From contig DAXQ01000076.1 in NCBI GenBank assembly GCA_002506485.1, positions 1 through 50,965 of the forward strand: a DNA stretch of 50,965 nt, in the 5' to 3' direction. Position 1 is the stretch's first letter, and every line of letters begins with the position of its first letter. Positions 1 to 8,897 of the stretch are shown here, one piece after another. The notes under the pieces were generated by a model. It saw only the letters and a program-made list of their open reading frames with translations, was not told where the DNA came from and did no database searches. The stretch is from Euryarchaeota archaeon UBA136. Its GTDB lineage: Archaea; Thermoplasmatota; Poseidoniia; MGIII; CG-Epi1. The position numbers and the translations under genes were made by a program.

Positions 1-129
1 TCGATTTGGAAGTCTTATATAAAACAATCTCCGTCGAACGACGTATTATTTTGGTAATAATTACAGACCACTATAACTCCGAACGTTTTGCGGTGTAAAG
101 GTAATGATTAAATAGAATTTCTGTTCCCT

Positions 130-876
130 ATGTTCAAGATGACTTACGACGGTACAGAATTATTAATGCTTGTTTTAATAATATCTATATTTACAATAAT
201 TCAATCGTTATTTGGTGTTGGTCTTTTGGTCTTTGGTACACCTACTTTACTGTTGTTGGGATATTCTTTCCCTGAGGCTTTGACTTATCTTCTGCCCTCA
301 TCGATATCAGTAAGTTTTTTCCAAGTTCGCGATCGCTGGGACAAAATCAGTTTGTATAGACTTAATGTATTTTACTTTCTTTTACCTATGGTAGCTATTG
401 GTTTGTTAGTAGTGCTGTATAGTTCAATATTTAATCTATATTTATTGATAGGCATTATGCTCTTATTGACATCAGTTATACGTTTTTCGACCTCTTTAAA
501 TGAATCATTTGCCACTCTTCTTGCCAATAATTTCAAAATAGGACTAGCGATTGTTGGCTTTATTCATGGATTAACTAATCTAGGAGGGGCACCTTTAGTT
601 GCAATCACAACTGGTATCTACAACAAAAAGACAAAAGTACAAGCAAATATTGCTTATGCTTATCTTACTATGGCAGCAGTCCAGACAATAATTTTGATTG
701 CAACTGGCGAATTCATATTTAACATTACTTCTTTACTTTTACCATTTTGTTCAGTAGTAATTTATTTTCTTATAGGAAAACAGGTTTTTGAGAACACAGA
801 TGAAATAATTTATCATCATCTAATGACTTTTTTCATATTTGGATATGGCATACTTTTGATTTTCAATTCATTTTAG
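130..876 (+). CDS. TSUP / TauE-SafE family membrane permease
   Basis: This 248-residue integral membrane protein belongs to the sulfite exporter TauE/SafE (TSUP, formerly DUF81) family, whose members move sulfite, sulfoacetate or other small organic anions across the cytoplasmic membrane. Nearly the whole chain is hydrophobic, enough for about eight helices. It has the family's two related halves: a Gly-rich loop near residues 27-40 (FGVGLLVFGTP) and its counterpart near residues 146-160 (HGLTNLGGAPL). Length is normal for the family. The start at 130 is preceded by an A/T-rich TATA-like stretch (107-115); a second in-frame ATG lies three codons on. The substrate cannot be read from sequence, and no sulfur gene lies next to it. 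Family call is firm, substrate unknown. Confidence 0.85.
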   Translation: MFKMTYDGTELLMLVLIISIFTIIQSLFGVGLLVFGTPTLLLLGYSFPEALTYLLPSSISVSFFQVRDRWDKISLYRLNVFYFLLPMVAIGLLVVLYSSIFNLYLLIGIMLLLTSVIRFSTSLNESFATLLANNFKIGLAIVGFIHGLTNLGGAPLVAITTGIYNKKTKVQANIAYAYLTMAAVQTIILIATGEFIFNITSLLLPFCSVVIYFLIGKQVFENTDEIIYHHLMTFFIFGYGILLIFNSF

Positions 877-935
877 TATAAAATTTAGTAGCAAAATTAT
901 AATAGGGATTACATGGGATACAAAATAGGTGTAAC

Positions 936-1184
936 GTGTACTGTCGTATGTGTATTGATGTTCATGGGCTGACTCCAACTAGGCTGAACGAGCCAGCGGA
1001 GGCTGAGTTTCTGGTTTCACACTGTTATCAGGCCGATCTGAGGCATAAACACGAGGAGAATCAGGGTTTTGTTCAACCTATGTGTGGCCCTTGTGTGGAA
1101 CGGCTAAGATTAAATTCCGACCTCTACATATTCTCAGTATACAGCCTTAAACTTGAAGAGAGGAATAATCCGGAGGAAAAATAA
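936..1184 (+). CDS. small Cys-rich protein, possible zinc ribbon
   Basis: I do not recognise this 82-residue protein. It opens with a GTG codon and has CxxC at residues 3-6, a lone Cys at 30 and CGPC at 50-53, so a four-cysteine metal site is possible. The last third has no cysteine and ends in a charged tail. No in-frame ATG precedes the GTG before a stop at 903; an internal ATG at codon 5 is an alternative but would remove the first Cys pair. The stop codon overlaps the next start by one base (TAATG), so the two are probably co-translated. It is a soluble protein coupled to a small membrane protein. Coding status rests on this coupling and on the cysteine pattern. Confidence 0.6.
   Translation: MYCRMCIDVHGLTPTRLNEPAEAEFLVSHCYQADLRHKHEENQGFVQPMCGPCVERLRLNSDLYIFSVYSLKLEERNNPEEK
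1172..1176 (+). promoter_or_regulatory. Shine-Dalgarno site GGAGG for the DUF5654 gene
   Basis: GGAGG lies 7 bases before the ATG at 1184 and is complementary to the CACCTCCT tail of the 16S rRNA at the right end of this window. It fixes the start of the downstream gene and sits inside the coding sequence of the upstream one, as expected for re-initiation. Confidence 0.7.
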
Positions 1185-1495
1185 TGGGTATAAACCAAGA
1201 AGACTTTGAGAAATTGAATATGCGGGGAATTATTATTTCCTCGATAATGACTGCCTTTGGTCTAGTAGTGGCATTGGCTTGGAAGGACACGATTAATGCT
1301 ACAGTGGCATATTTGATGCCAGATAATGATGATGGCACTCTGAAGGGGATGTACATTACAGCAGTGGCTGTTACTGCCCTGGTTATGGGTCTGGCAATGG
1401 TGGTCCTGAAGCTCAATGTCAGGGTTGAGAAGGAAATTGAGAGAGTCCAGTCCTATTTTGATGACGAGGATGAAGAAGAGAGTAAACAGTCCTAA
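1184..1495 (+). CDS. DUF5654 family small membrane protein
   Basis: This 103-residue protein has two transmembrane helices (about residues 15-45, with the motif AFGLVVALAWKD, and about 55-76) and an acidic C-terminal tail (residues 82-103). The first helix and its Trp-Lys/Asn-Asp ending are typical of the archaeal DUF5654 family, whose function is unknown. The start is set by a GGAGG eight to twelve bases upstream. It overlaps the preceding small Cys-rich gene by one base. The acidic tail is predicted to be cytosolic and could bind a partner. Family assignment is from memory of the helix motif, so moderate. Confidence 0.7.
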   Translation: MGINQEDFEKLNMRGIIISSIMTAFGLVVALAWKDTINATVAYLMPDNDDGTLKGMYITAVAVTALVMGLAMVVLKLNVRVEKEIERVQSYFDDEDEEESKQS

Positions 1496-1576
1496 GCTGT
1501 TATAGGATCTATAGTAGACCCACCAAAGAACAAAACAACCACAGTATTAAATTAAACAAAGGTGTCAGGGGGGTGT

Positions 1577-1708
1577 ATGAATCTTACAGGTGCAATAATT
1601 AAGCAACTTCCGTGGTGGGCAGTTTTGCTTTTCTTCTTGGCCTTAATCTTGACTGGAATCATAGCGTTATGGTGGCTTTCGCTGACTACCCCTAGCTTTG
1701 TAGCTTAG
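1577..1708 (+). CDS. 43-residue single-helix membrane microprotein
   Basis: An uninterrupted 43-codon frame starts at ATG 1577 and ends with TAG at 1708. A purine-rich GGGGGG ribosome-binding stretch (1568-1573) sits four bases before the ATG. The product has a short polar N-terminus (MNLTGAIIKQLP), one long hydrophobic helix (about residues 13-35, bounded by WW pairs) and a short tail, as expected of a one-pass membrane peptide. It lies 80 bases after the DUF5654 gene and may belong to the same membrane group. I do not recognise a family. Evidence for coding is the ribosome-binding site, the clean helix and the lack of another gene here; it is not proven. Confidence 0.5.
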   Translation: MNLTGAIIKQLPWWAVLLFFLALILTGIIALWWLSLTTPSFVA

Positions 1709-1740
1709 AGTAGAAGAAAACCGGATGAGGAAGCCTGAGC

Positions 1741-2283
1741 CTATTTCCACTTGATATTACAACCCATCGAGGCGACTTGGTCAAAATCTATCTCGTTACC
1801 ACTTAGAACTGCATCAATGGCCATCCTTAATTCTTCACGTGTTACATTATCAGGTTCTTTCCAGTTATCATCCAGTCTTCCTCTGTATTTCAACTTTCTA
1901 TCCTTATTGTACAGAAAAATATCAGGTGTACATACTGCACTGTATGCCTTTGCTACTTCCTGAGATTCATCGAACAAGTATGGAAAGGGATATGATTTCG
2001 CCCGATGTCTCTCAGCCAATTTTTCTGGGGAATCATCCGGAAAATTCTCTATTTCATTTGAGCTAATCAATACAAAATCGGTTTGATTCTGATAATCATT
2101 TCCTAGGACGATCAAACGATCTTCGACTGCTTTTGCATATGGACAATGATTACAAGTGAAGATAACCACCAATGCATCAGAGTCAAAATCACTCAGACTC
2201 ACGTTCTTACCATTCGTGTCAGGTAAACTGAAACCATGGGCCGGACTTCCTAATTTTACCATCGTAGATTCGGTTAATACCAT
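1741..2283 (-). CDS. thioredoxin-fold thiol-disulfide protein (AhpC/TSA-like)
   Basis: The protein is about 180 residues and has a thioredoxin-like fold of the AhpC/TSA-TlpA type. It opens with the typical peroxiredoxin-family strand pattern (GSPAHGFSLPDTNGK), followed by a redox motif CNHCPY in which the two Cys of CxxC sit where thioredoxin has CGPC. A cis-Pro position (CTPDIFLYNKD) and the late strand KLKYRGRLDD follow. Relatives are annotated as thioredoxin family proteins of unknown substrate. I place the start at 2283 (MVLTESTMVKLG): the longer frame to 2346 would overlap the divergent phosphohexomutase start and adds 21 residues with no family likeness. No signal peptide is seen from this start, so a cytosolic role is likely. 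Confidence 0.8.
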   Translation of the reverse strand: MVLTESTMVKLGSPAHGFSLPDTNGKNVSLSDFDSDALVVIFTCNHCPYAKAVEDRLIVLGNDYQNQTDFVLISSNEIENFPDDSPEKLAERHRAKSYPFPYLFDESQEVAKAYSAVCTPDIFLYNKDRKLKYRGRLDDNWKEPDNVTREELRMAIDAVLSGNEIDFDQVASMGCNIKWK

Positions 2284-2344
2284 GGAAATTGATACACACC
2301 AGCCATTAAGAACATTTCTTTTAAAGACCCCCAAATAGCGTTGC

Positions 2345-3736
2345 ATGGATGCTTCCCAAGATATCTTCAGGGCATATGATATTCGAGGAGTCTACGGAAC
2401 CGAGCTCGATGCAGAAATAGGAGAGCAGGTTGGGTTGGTTTTTGGTAATTATTTACGTAAGTCTAATAGTCATGGAACTGTTTCCATTGGTTGTGACGCC
2501 CGTATAAGTTCACCTGAATTGCAGGCAGCAGTTTCCAGAGGAATTTCCAGAGCGGGTTTTGATGTCGATGTTATAGGTATGGTTCCTATTCCTGTGGCAA
2601 ATTTCTGTACCTGGAAAGCCAGTCTTGGGGATAAACCATACCTTGCTGGAGTGTACATTACGGCAAGCCATAATCCAGCAGAGTACAATGGCATTCGTTT
2701 CAGACATCCTGATGGTGCTGGATATACTGAAGGTAACATTGAGATCAAAAGAATGTTTTTTGAGGAACCGGCCGAGGATCATTCAGAAACGGGCAACGTC
2801 AATATATTATCTACAGAAGAGGCATTGAAGGATTATACTGATTTTGTAAAGTCAAAGGTAGGTAATCTAGAGGGAATGCGGATTGCACTAGACCCTGGTA
2901 ATGGCGTGGGTAGTTTGATTATCGATGAGATATTTCAGAAATTTGGCGTGGAGACTTCATGCATAAACAATGAACCTGATGGTCGCTTTCCTAATCGGCC
3001 TTCTGAACCAGCACCCAAGAATCTTAGCGAACTTATCGGTTTGGCTAAGAATGAAAAATTCGATTTCAGTGTGGCTTACGATGGTGATGCCGACAGGTGT
3101 GTTTTCATTGATGATGTAGGCCTTCCAGTGACTCCTGAGAAGATTGGTATTATAGTTGCTAAGAGTCTGATAACTCCAGAGTCAAATAAAGTTCTGGCCG
3201 GTGTTCCCTGTTCAATGATTCTGGAAGATGAGATTCCGAAGATAGGTGGAAAATTGATATGGATAAGGGTCGGGGATGTGTTTGTTTGTGAGGAACTCAA
3301 AAAGCATAATGCAGCCTTGGCACTGGAGATATCTGCGCACTTTTTTGCACCCGGATTGACGGATTTCATATTTGATGATCCAATAATATTCAGTCTTAAG
3401 CTCGCTGAATATCTTCACAAAACAGGATCAAATCTATCCCAGCTTTCAAGGGATATTCCATCTTATCCTTATGAGGAGATGAAATTTTCTTGTCCGGATG
3501 CCCTTAAGTTCAAAGTCAATGAATATTTGACAGATTTCTTTTCCAGCAAGGGTTACAAGGTGGAGACAATAGATGGTGTTAAGATCTGGTTAGATGGAGG
3601 TTGGGTTCTATTACGGCCATCAAACACCCAGCCTGTGATGAGGATGTTTGTCGAAGCAATGGACAAACCAGGTCTGGAAAAGATTAAGAGCGAATTCAGA
3701 AGTTACTTTGATGATGCAGTGAGGGCAATTTCGTGA
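2345..3736 (+). CDS. phosphomannomutase / phosphoglucomutase family
   Basis: This 463-residue enzyme of the alpha-D-phosphohexomutase family interconverts hexose-1-phosphate and hexose-6-phosphate (glucose, mannose or glucosamine). Four family landmarks are visible: the N-terminal FRAYDIRG, the phosphoserine loop TASHNP with Ser108, the metal loop YDGDADR near residue 246, and the C-terminal phosphate-binding RPSNTQP. The sugar-specificity loop reads EISAH, close to the usual GExSGH. Length is normal. The archaeal members are usually bifunctional, so I cannot choose between ManB and GlmM. The stop overlaps the start of the downstream DUF92 gene by four bases (GTGA), so the two are co-translated; a role in sugar or lipid head-group supply is possible. 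Confidence 0.92.
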   Translation: MDASQDIFRAYDIRGVYGTELDAEIGEQVGLVFGNYLRKSNSHGTVSIGCDARISSPELQAAVSRGISRAGFDVDVIGMVPIPVANFCTWKASLGDKPYLAGVYITASHNPAEYNGIRFRHPDGAGYTEGNIEIKRMFFEEPAEDHSETGNVNILSTEEALKDYTDFVKSKVGNLEGMRIALDPGNGVGSLIIDEIFQKFGVETSCINNEPDGRFPNRPSEPAPKNLSELIGLAKNEKFDFSVAYDGDADRCVFIDDVGLPVTPEKIGIIVAKSLITPESNKVLAGVPCSMILEDEIPKIGGKLIWIRVGDVFVCEELKKHNAALALEISAHFFAPGLTDFIFDDPIIFSLKLAEYLHKTGSNLSQLSRDIPSYPYEEMKFSCPDALKFKVNEYLTDFFSSKGYKVETIDGVKIWLDGGWVLLRPSNTQPVMRMFVEAMDKPGLEKIKSEFRSYFDDAVRAIS

Positions 3737-4509
3737 TAGATCAGATAGTAGTACCAGATTCTATGACGATTGTTCTAGTTGCTCTTACCAGTCTCCTCAT
3801 ATCTGGAATCGCTTTTTACAAAAAAGTGCTGGATCAGGGAGGTTCGGCTTTAGCATTCTTGATTTGTTTTATATCAGGTACTCTCGGTCATTGGAGCTGG
3901 TTATTACTTCTTCTGATATTTGTTGGCAGTTCTTTCCTAGCTACCAGATTTGCTATTGTTCACAAGATGGCACTGGGTGTTGAGGAAAGTGATGCAGGTA
4001 CCAGAGGCGGTTCTAATGTTGTTTCAAATGGTATTATACCACCTGTTGTGGCTTTAGGATATAGTCTAGGCTTGCTACAACCCGAACAGGCTTTGGTCGC
4101 CTTTACGACATCTATCGCGGCAGCAAGTGCAGATACAATGGCTAGTGAGATAGGGGTACTTTCTCCAAAACCTGTAATGATAATCAGGCCCTGGGAGACT
4201 GTCGAACCCGGCACAGATGGTGGAGTTTCTATAGAGGGAACCATTGCTTCACTGTTGTCATCAGTTTCGATGTCTATGCTATCTTTTGCAGCTTTTGTGC
4301 TAATAATAGAGTCAGACCATTCCCTTTCATTGCCTTTTGAGATAAATTATCTATACATTTCTGCATTCTTTGGTTTTTTTGGCAGTAATATTGATTCTTT
4401 GTTGGGTGCAACCCTAGAAAGTAGGGGTATTTTGGGTAATGGTGGTGTAAATTTCTGTTCAATAGCCCTAACTGTCATACTTTCTCTTGTATTTTTGAGC
4501 ATTTCGTAA
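3733..4509 (+). CDS. DUF92 family membrane protein
   Basis: This 258-residue membrane protein belongs to the DUF92/TMEM19 family, which includes the plant phytyl-phosphate kinase VTE6. Six or seven hydrophobic segments are visible. Family signatures are the soluble loop TRGGSNVVSNG after the third helix, the ASADTMASEIG motif, and the late FGSNIDSLLGATLE motif. These polar, Asp-rich loops suggest a nucleotide-dependent prenyl-phosphate reaction by analogy with VTE6, but that is inference. It starts at GTG, overlapping the phosphohexomutase stop by four bases. The fit with an archaeon that must handle prenyl phosphates is good; actual substrate unknown. Confidence 0.82.
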   Translation: MIDQIVVPDSMTIVLVALTSLLISGIAFYKKVLDQGGSALAFLICFISGTLGHWSWLLLLLIFVGSSFLATRFAIVHKMALGVEESDAGTRGGSNVVSNGIIPPVVALGYSLGLLQPEQALVAFTTSIAAASADTMASEIGVLSPKPVMIIRPWETVEPGTDGGVSIEGTIASLLSSVSMSMLSFAAFVLIIESDHSLSLPFEINYLYISAFFGFFGSNIDSLLGATLESRGILGNGGVNFCSIALTVILSLVFLSIS

Positions 4510-4514
4510 GCATT

Positions 4515-4525
4515 TTTATATAAAG
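4515..4525 (+). promoter_or_regulatory. TATA box of the thermosome gene
   Basis: TTTATATAAAG matches the archaeal box A consensus closely. Its centre is 36 bases before the ATG at 4556, so a transcript starting about 25 bases downstream would carry a leader of about ten bases. It is the best-looking single-gene promoter in the left half of the window, fitting a highly expressed chaperonin. Confidence 0.7.
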
Positions 4526-4555
4526 GCTTCAAAGCTTGTTATCCTGTGATGTAAT

Positions 4556-6199
4556 ATGATACCAGGAAATACACCGGTTGTAATATTGAAAGAAGGAACA
4601 AAACGTGATAGTGGTCGTAGGGCCACACAAGGCAATATTTTGGCTGCCAAGGCTATCGCTGAAGCTGTAAGATCAACCCTAGGTCCTAAGGGCATGGATA
4701 AGATGCTTGTCGATTCTATGGGGGATGTTGTGATCACGAATGATGGAGTAACTATTCTGAAGGAAATTGAAGTTGAGCATCCTGCCGCTAAAATGGTTGT
4801 TGAAGTGGCCAAGACCCAGGATTCAGAATGTGGTGATGGAACTACTACAGCTGTAATCCTAGCAGGCGAACTACTAAAGAATGCAGAGGAACTACTCGAA
4901 CAGGGAGTACATGCAACTGCAATATCCAATGGTTATCGTAGAGCCGCCAAGGAGTCGGCCAGTATCCTTGAAAAGATAGCAAAACACGTTCGACGTAGTG
5001 ATACAACTGTATTGAAGGCGATCGCCATAACATCAATGACCGGTAAATCATCGGAGGCTCATGCAGACTTTCTAGCTGAGTTGACTGTGAAATCAGTCAG
5101 GTCAGTTGCCGAAGGCCGAGGCAAGACGACAGTGGTTGACCGTGATAATATTAAAATTCAGAAGAAACAGGGCGGTTCTATATCAGATACGGAACTGGTT
5201 TCTGGAATTATAATTGATAAAGAGCCAGTGCATAGCGGGATGCCTAAGAGTATTTCAAATGCCAAGGTGGCTTTAGTCGATGCCCCATTTGAGATTAAAA
5301 AGACCGAAATCGAATCCAAAATCCAGATTAATGATCCTTCCCAGATTCAGGCATTCTTGGATCAGGAAGAGTCGTCTATCAAGAAAATGGTTAATCAGGT
5401 ACATAAATCTGGCGCAAAGGTCCTGATTTGTCAGAAGGGTATTGATGATTTAGCTCAACACTACTTGGCCAAGCATGATATAATGGCAATTCGCAGAGCC
5501 AAGAAGTCAGATATCGAGGCCCTGGCCAAGGCAACTGGTGGAAGAGTGATTTCCAATATTGAAGGATTGAGTAAACAGGATCTGGGATTTGCAGGAGTAG
5601 TTGAAGTCAGGAAAATAGGTGATGATGAGATGACTTTTGTCACGGGTTGTAAGAATCCCAAGGCTGTTTCCATCTTAGTACGTGGGGGAAGTGAGCATGT
5701 AGTGGATGAGATTGATCGTAACCTAGCTGATGCCATCGGCGTAGTTTCCCTTGTTTTCCAGGATGGTAAGATAGTTACCGGGGGAGGAGCAACGGAGATT
5801 GAGTTGGCACTAAAACTGAGAAAGTATGCCCCTAGGGTCGGAGGACGTGAACAAATGGCTATCGAGGCCTTTGCCAAAGCGATGGAAGTAGTTCCAATCA
5901 CTCTGGCTGAGAATGCGGGTCTTGACGTGATTGACACCTTGATGGGTCTACGTAAGGCACATACTAAGAAAGGCAGGAATCAGCATGCTGGTTTAGATGC
6001 ATTTACAGGCAAGGTCGTCAATATGAGGTCGCGCAATGTCGTTGAACCGTTGCGAGTCAAGACACAGGCATTGAGCAGTGCAACTGATGTAGCAACTATG
6101 ATTCTCAGAATCGATGACGTTATTGCTTCGAAACAGCCAGAAGGCCCAGCGCCTGATGGTGGTGACGGTATGGGTGGTATGCCTCCCGGGATGATGTAA
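4556..6199 (+). CDS. thsA: thermosome subunit (group II chaperonin)
   Basis: This 547-residue group II chaperonin subunit forms the archaeal double-ring thermosome that folds cytosolic proteins using ATP. Diagnostic features are the N-terminal nucleotide motif LGPKGMDKMLVD, the second one GDGTTTAVILAGELL with its catalytic Asp, the late GGGATEIELA, and the Gly/Met-rich tail GGMGGMPPGMM typical of thermosomes. It stands alone behind a strong TATA box. The stop codon is only two bases from the convergent aceE stop, so no separate terminator fits between them. Only one subunit gene is present here; a paralogue elsewhere in the genome is possible. The identity is certain. Confidence 0.97.
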   Translation: MIPGNTPVVILKEGTKRDSGRRATQGNILAAKAIAEAVRSTLGPKGMDKMLVDSMGDVVITNDGVTILKEIEVEHPAAKMVVEVAKTQDSECGDGTTTAVILAGELLKNAEELLEQGVHATAISNGYRRAAKESASILEKIAKHVRRSDTTVLKAIAITSMTGKSSEAHADFLAELTVKSVRSVAEGRGKTTVVDRDNIKIQKKQGGSISDTELVSGIIIDKEPVHSGMPKSISNAKVALVDAPFEIKKTEIESKIQINDPSQIQAFLDQEESSIKKMVNQVHKSGAKVLICQKGIDDLAQHYLAKHDIMAIRRAKKSDIEALAKATGGRVISNIEGLSKQDLGFAGVVEVRKIGDDEMTFVTGCKNPKAVSILVRGGSEHVVDEIDRNLADAIGVVSLVFQDGKIVTGGGATEIELALKLRKYAPRVGGREQMAIEAFAKAMEVVPITLAENAGLDVIDTLMGLRKAHTKKGRNQHAGLDAFTGKVVNMRSRNVVEPLRVKTQALSSATDVATMILRIDDVIASKQPEGPAPDGGDGMGGMPPGMM

Positions 6200-6201
6200 C
6201 C

Positions 6202-8862
6202 TCAGTCTCTCGAAGGGTCTTTTGCGTCTGGATTGATATCAAGCGTTTTCAACGCCTTGTCGGCTTTCACTTGGGATATTTTACCTTCACTAAGTAAGGT
6301 GCTTATGGCCGCTGCAGCTATGTGTTCAGCATTCATCTCGAAGAATTTTCTCAGATTCTCTCTTGTATCACTTCTTCCAAATCCATCAGTTCCCAAACTC
6401 ACATACTTTCCAGGCACCCACTGTTCGATCATATCTGGAACTGCTTTCATGTGATCTGTTGCAACTACTGTAATCATTTCATTCTTTCCTAAAACTGTAG
6501 TCACGTATGGTACTTTTGGCTTTTTCATGGGATTCAGTAGATTCCATCTTTCACAGCTCAATGCGTTCCTTCTTAGGCTTCCAAAACTGGTCGCGCTCCA
6601 GATTTCACTCTTGAGACCAAAGCCTTCCAGTATTTTACTGGCTTTCAGTATCTGTTGCATTATGGACCCACTTCCTACTAACCTAATATTTGCACCTTTA
6701 ATACTCTTGAATTTGTATATGCCCCTGAAAATCCCTTTTTCACAATTTTTAGGTATAGAGGGCATTGGATAATTCTCGTTGTACAGGGTTATATAGTAAA
6801 AAAGGTCCTCGTTATTCTCATACATTCTGCGCAATCCTTCTTTGACTATAACTCCTAACTCGTACGCGAAGGCAGGGTCATAGGCTATGCAGTTCGGCAC
6901 GGTCGTTGAGACCAGTAGGCTGTGTCCATCCTGATGTTGCAGTCCTTCTCCGTTCAGAGTTGTCCTGCCCGCCGTTGCCCCCAGCAAGAAACCTCTTGCC
7001 CTTGAGTCCGCAGCGCACCAGATTTGATCTCCAACTCTCTGAAATCCGAACATTGAATAATAGATATAGAATGGAATTGTTGGCTTTCCAACATTGGCAT
7101 ATGCAGTTCCTGCCGCTATAAAACTGCTCATCGCTCCAGCCTCCGATATTCCCTCTTCCAATATCTGGCCACTCTCAGATTCCTTGTAACTCAGAAGGAG
7201 TTCTGAATCTACGGGAGTGTATATCTGACCTTGAGCATTGTAGATCTTGAATTCTGTAAAGAGGGCTTCCATTCCAAAGGTCCTAGCTTCATCAGGAACA
7301 ATTGGGACAATCAAGTTTCCTATTTTTTCATCTTTAATGAGATTGCGAAGCAGACGCACATGGGCCATAGTCGTTGAAACTTCTTGACCTTCTGGTGTCC
7401 CTTTGTCAAATTCAGTGAAGGCTTCTTTGTTGGGCATATGAAATCCACTATAGGTTGCCTTTCTCTTGGGGATGGATCCTTCAAGTTCCTTTCTGTGTTC
7501 CATCAAATATCGGATTTCTTCGCTATCTGCCGCTGGCTTGTAGTAAGGCATATCATCTAATTCTGAATCTGTAAATGGTATCTCGAGTAAATCTCTGAAG
7601 TATTGCCAGTCAGACTTCTCCAAATTCTTTTTCTGATGAGTCACATTTCTAGCTTGGAATCCTTTACCAAGTGCCCATCCTTTGACCGTTTTAGCAAGAA
7701 TTACAGTTGGTTGACCGGTGTGGTTTACCGCCTCCTTATAAGCTGCATAAAGTTTTTGTGAGTCGTGCCCCCCCCTTCTCAATTTAGTCAGTCCCTCGTT
7801 ATCCAGATCCTCTACTAATTTTGTTAGCTCAGGTTCAGGCCCGAAAAACTTTTCGCGGATATAATCACCTGAGGAAGCTGCCAAAGTTTGGTAATCTCCA
7901 TCAACCGTATTTTCCATTTTCCGTAGAAGATGCCCCATCTCATCTTTTTGTAATAAGGGGTCCCAATCCCGGCCCCACAACACTTTGATAACATTCCATC
8001 CCGAGCCTCTGAAAATAGCCTCCAGTTCTTGAATAATCTTTCCATTTCCTCTTACAGGCCCGTCCAATCTTTGTAAATTACAATTAATTACAAACGTCAG
8101 ATTATCAAGTTTTTCTCTATGGGCCAGGTGTAATGCGTGTAGTGTTTCAGGTTCATCACATTCTCCATCCCCTACGAATGCCCAGACTCTACTTTCCGAG
8201 GTGTCTATTATTTCTCTTTCTCTAAGATATCTTAGAAATCTAGCGTGATAAATTGCGTTAGTAGGTCCCAGTCCCATTGAGACGGTTGGGAATTCCCAGA
8301 AATCAGGCATTAATCTAGGGTGAGGATAACTGGAAAGACCTTTTCCAAAGGCCTCTCTCCTGAAATGATCCAGTTGGTCCTCAGTCAATCTGCCTTCTAG
8401 GTATGCCCTTGAGTATATTCCAGGGGATGCATGCCCCTGGAAATATATGAAATCTCCAATTCCTTTATCCTTTCCTTTGAAGAAATGATGAAAACCTACT
8501 TCATAGAGGCTTGCTGCCGAGGCATAAGTTGAGATGTGACCTCCAATTCCTGAAAAATTCTGATTGGCTTTGGAAACCATCATTGCAGCATTCCATCTTA
8601 TAATTCGTCTGATTTTTCTTTCAACAACCTCATCACCAGGATAATCCGGTTCAGATTCAGGTGGTATGGTATTGACATAGGGACTATTTGTCAGAAGGGG
8701 AATTGCTATGTCCCGGTCTCTGGCTTCTCTAATCAAGGTTTGAAGCAAGTAGCGAGCTCTTTCCTTTCCTTTTATGTCTATGACAGATGCAATAGAGTCT
8801 ATCCATTCCTCTGTTTCTTGAGGGTCCCTATCGGGCAATTGCTGCCTATATCCTTTTTTCAT
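6202..8862 (-). CDS. aceE: pyruvate dehydrogenase E1, homodimeric bacterial type
   Basis: This is the thiamine-diphosphate E1 of the pyruvate dehydrogenase complex, which decarboxylates pyruvate and acetylates the lipoyl group of E2. At 886 residues it is nearly the size of E. coli AceE (887) and follows it in order. Visible are the GGHISTYASA loop (His109), FQGHASPG (His143), the ThDP/Mg motif GDGECDEPE (from residue 231), the adjoining INCNLQRLDGPVRGNGK, and the inner-loop GLQHQDGHS. Archaea that oxidise pyruvate with this kind of complex normally use the alpha2-beta2 E1, and most use ferredoxin oxidoreductase, so a bacterial origin by transfer is likely. No E2 or E3 gene is in the window. 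The start at 8862 has its own TATA box over the stop of the upstream gene. Confidence 0.95.
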   Translation of the reverse strand: MKKGYRQQLPDRDPQETEEWIDSIASVIDIKGKERARYLLQTLIREARDRDIAIPLLTNSPYVNTIPPESEPDYPGDEVVERKIRRIIRWNAAMMVSKANQNFSGIGGHISTYASAASLYEVGFHHFFKGKDKGIGDFIYFQGHASPGIYSRAYLEGRLTEDQLDHFRREAFGKGLSSYPHPRLMPDFWEFPTVSMGLGPTNAIYHARFLRYLREREIIDTSESRVWAFVGDGECDEPETLHALHLAHREKLDNLTFVINCNLQRLDGPVRGNGKIIQELEAIFRGSGWNVIKVLWGRDWDPLLQKDEMGHLLRKMENTVDGDYQTLAASSGDYIREKFFGPEPELTKLVEDLDNEGLTKLRRGGHDSQKLYAAYKEAVNHTGQPTVILAKTVKGWALGKGFQARNVTHQKKNLEKSDWQYFRDLLEIPFTDSELDDMPYYKPAADSEEIRYLMEHRKELEGSIPKRKATYSGFHMPNKEAFTEFDKGTPEGQEVSTTMAHVRLLRNLIKDEKIGNLIVPIVPDEARTFGMEALFTEFKIYNAQGQIYTPVDSELLLSYKESESGQILEEGISEAGAMSSFIAAGTAYANVGKPTIPFYIYYSMFGFQRVGDQIWCAADSRARGFLLGATAGRTTLNGEGLQHQDGHSLLVSTTVPNCIAYDPAFAYELGVIVKEGLRRMYENNEDLFYYITLYNENYPMPSIPKNCEKGIFRGIYKFKSIKGANIRLVGSGSIMQQILKASKILEGFGLKSEIWSATSFGSLRRNALSCERWNLLNPMKKPKVPYVTTVLGKNEMITVVATDHMKAVPDMIEQWVPGKYVSLGTDGFGRSDTRENLRKFFEMNAEHIAAAAISTLLSEGKISQVKADKALKTLDINPDAKDPSRD

Positions 8863-8889
8863 ATCTATACTCTTTCTATCATCATCGTA

Positions 8890-8897
8890 TTTATATT
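8890..8897 (-). promoter_or_regulatory. TATA box of aceE
   Basis: On the minus strand the sequence reads AATATAAA, centred about 31 bases before the aceE ATG, overlapping the TAA stop of the deoxyhypusine synthase gene. This would give aceE a nearly leaderless transcript independent of the translation operon upstream. Confidence 0.5.

Noticed and set aside
4525..4540. GCTTCAAAGC stem before the thermosome gene as a heat-shock operator
   Set aside because: The arms are only four bases long and occur by chance in such sequence; no second copy was noticed.
5461..5937. 158-codon frame on the minus strand inside the thermosome gene
   Set aside because: It lies wholly within a certain gene on the other strand, its product is Ser/Pro/Ile-rich without family likeness, and it has no promoter or ribosome-binding site.
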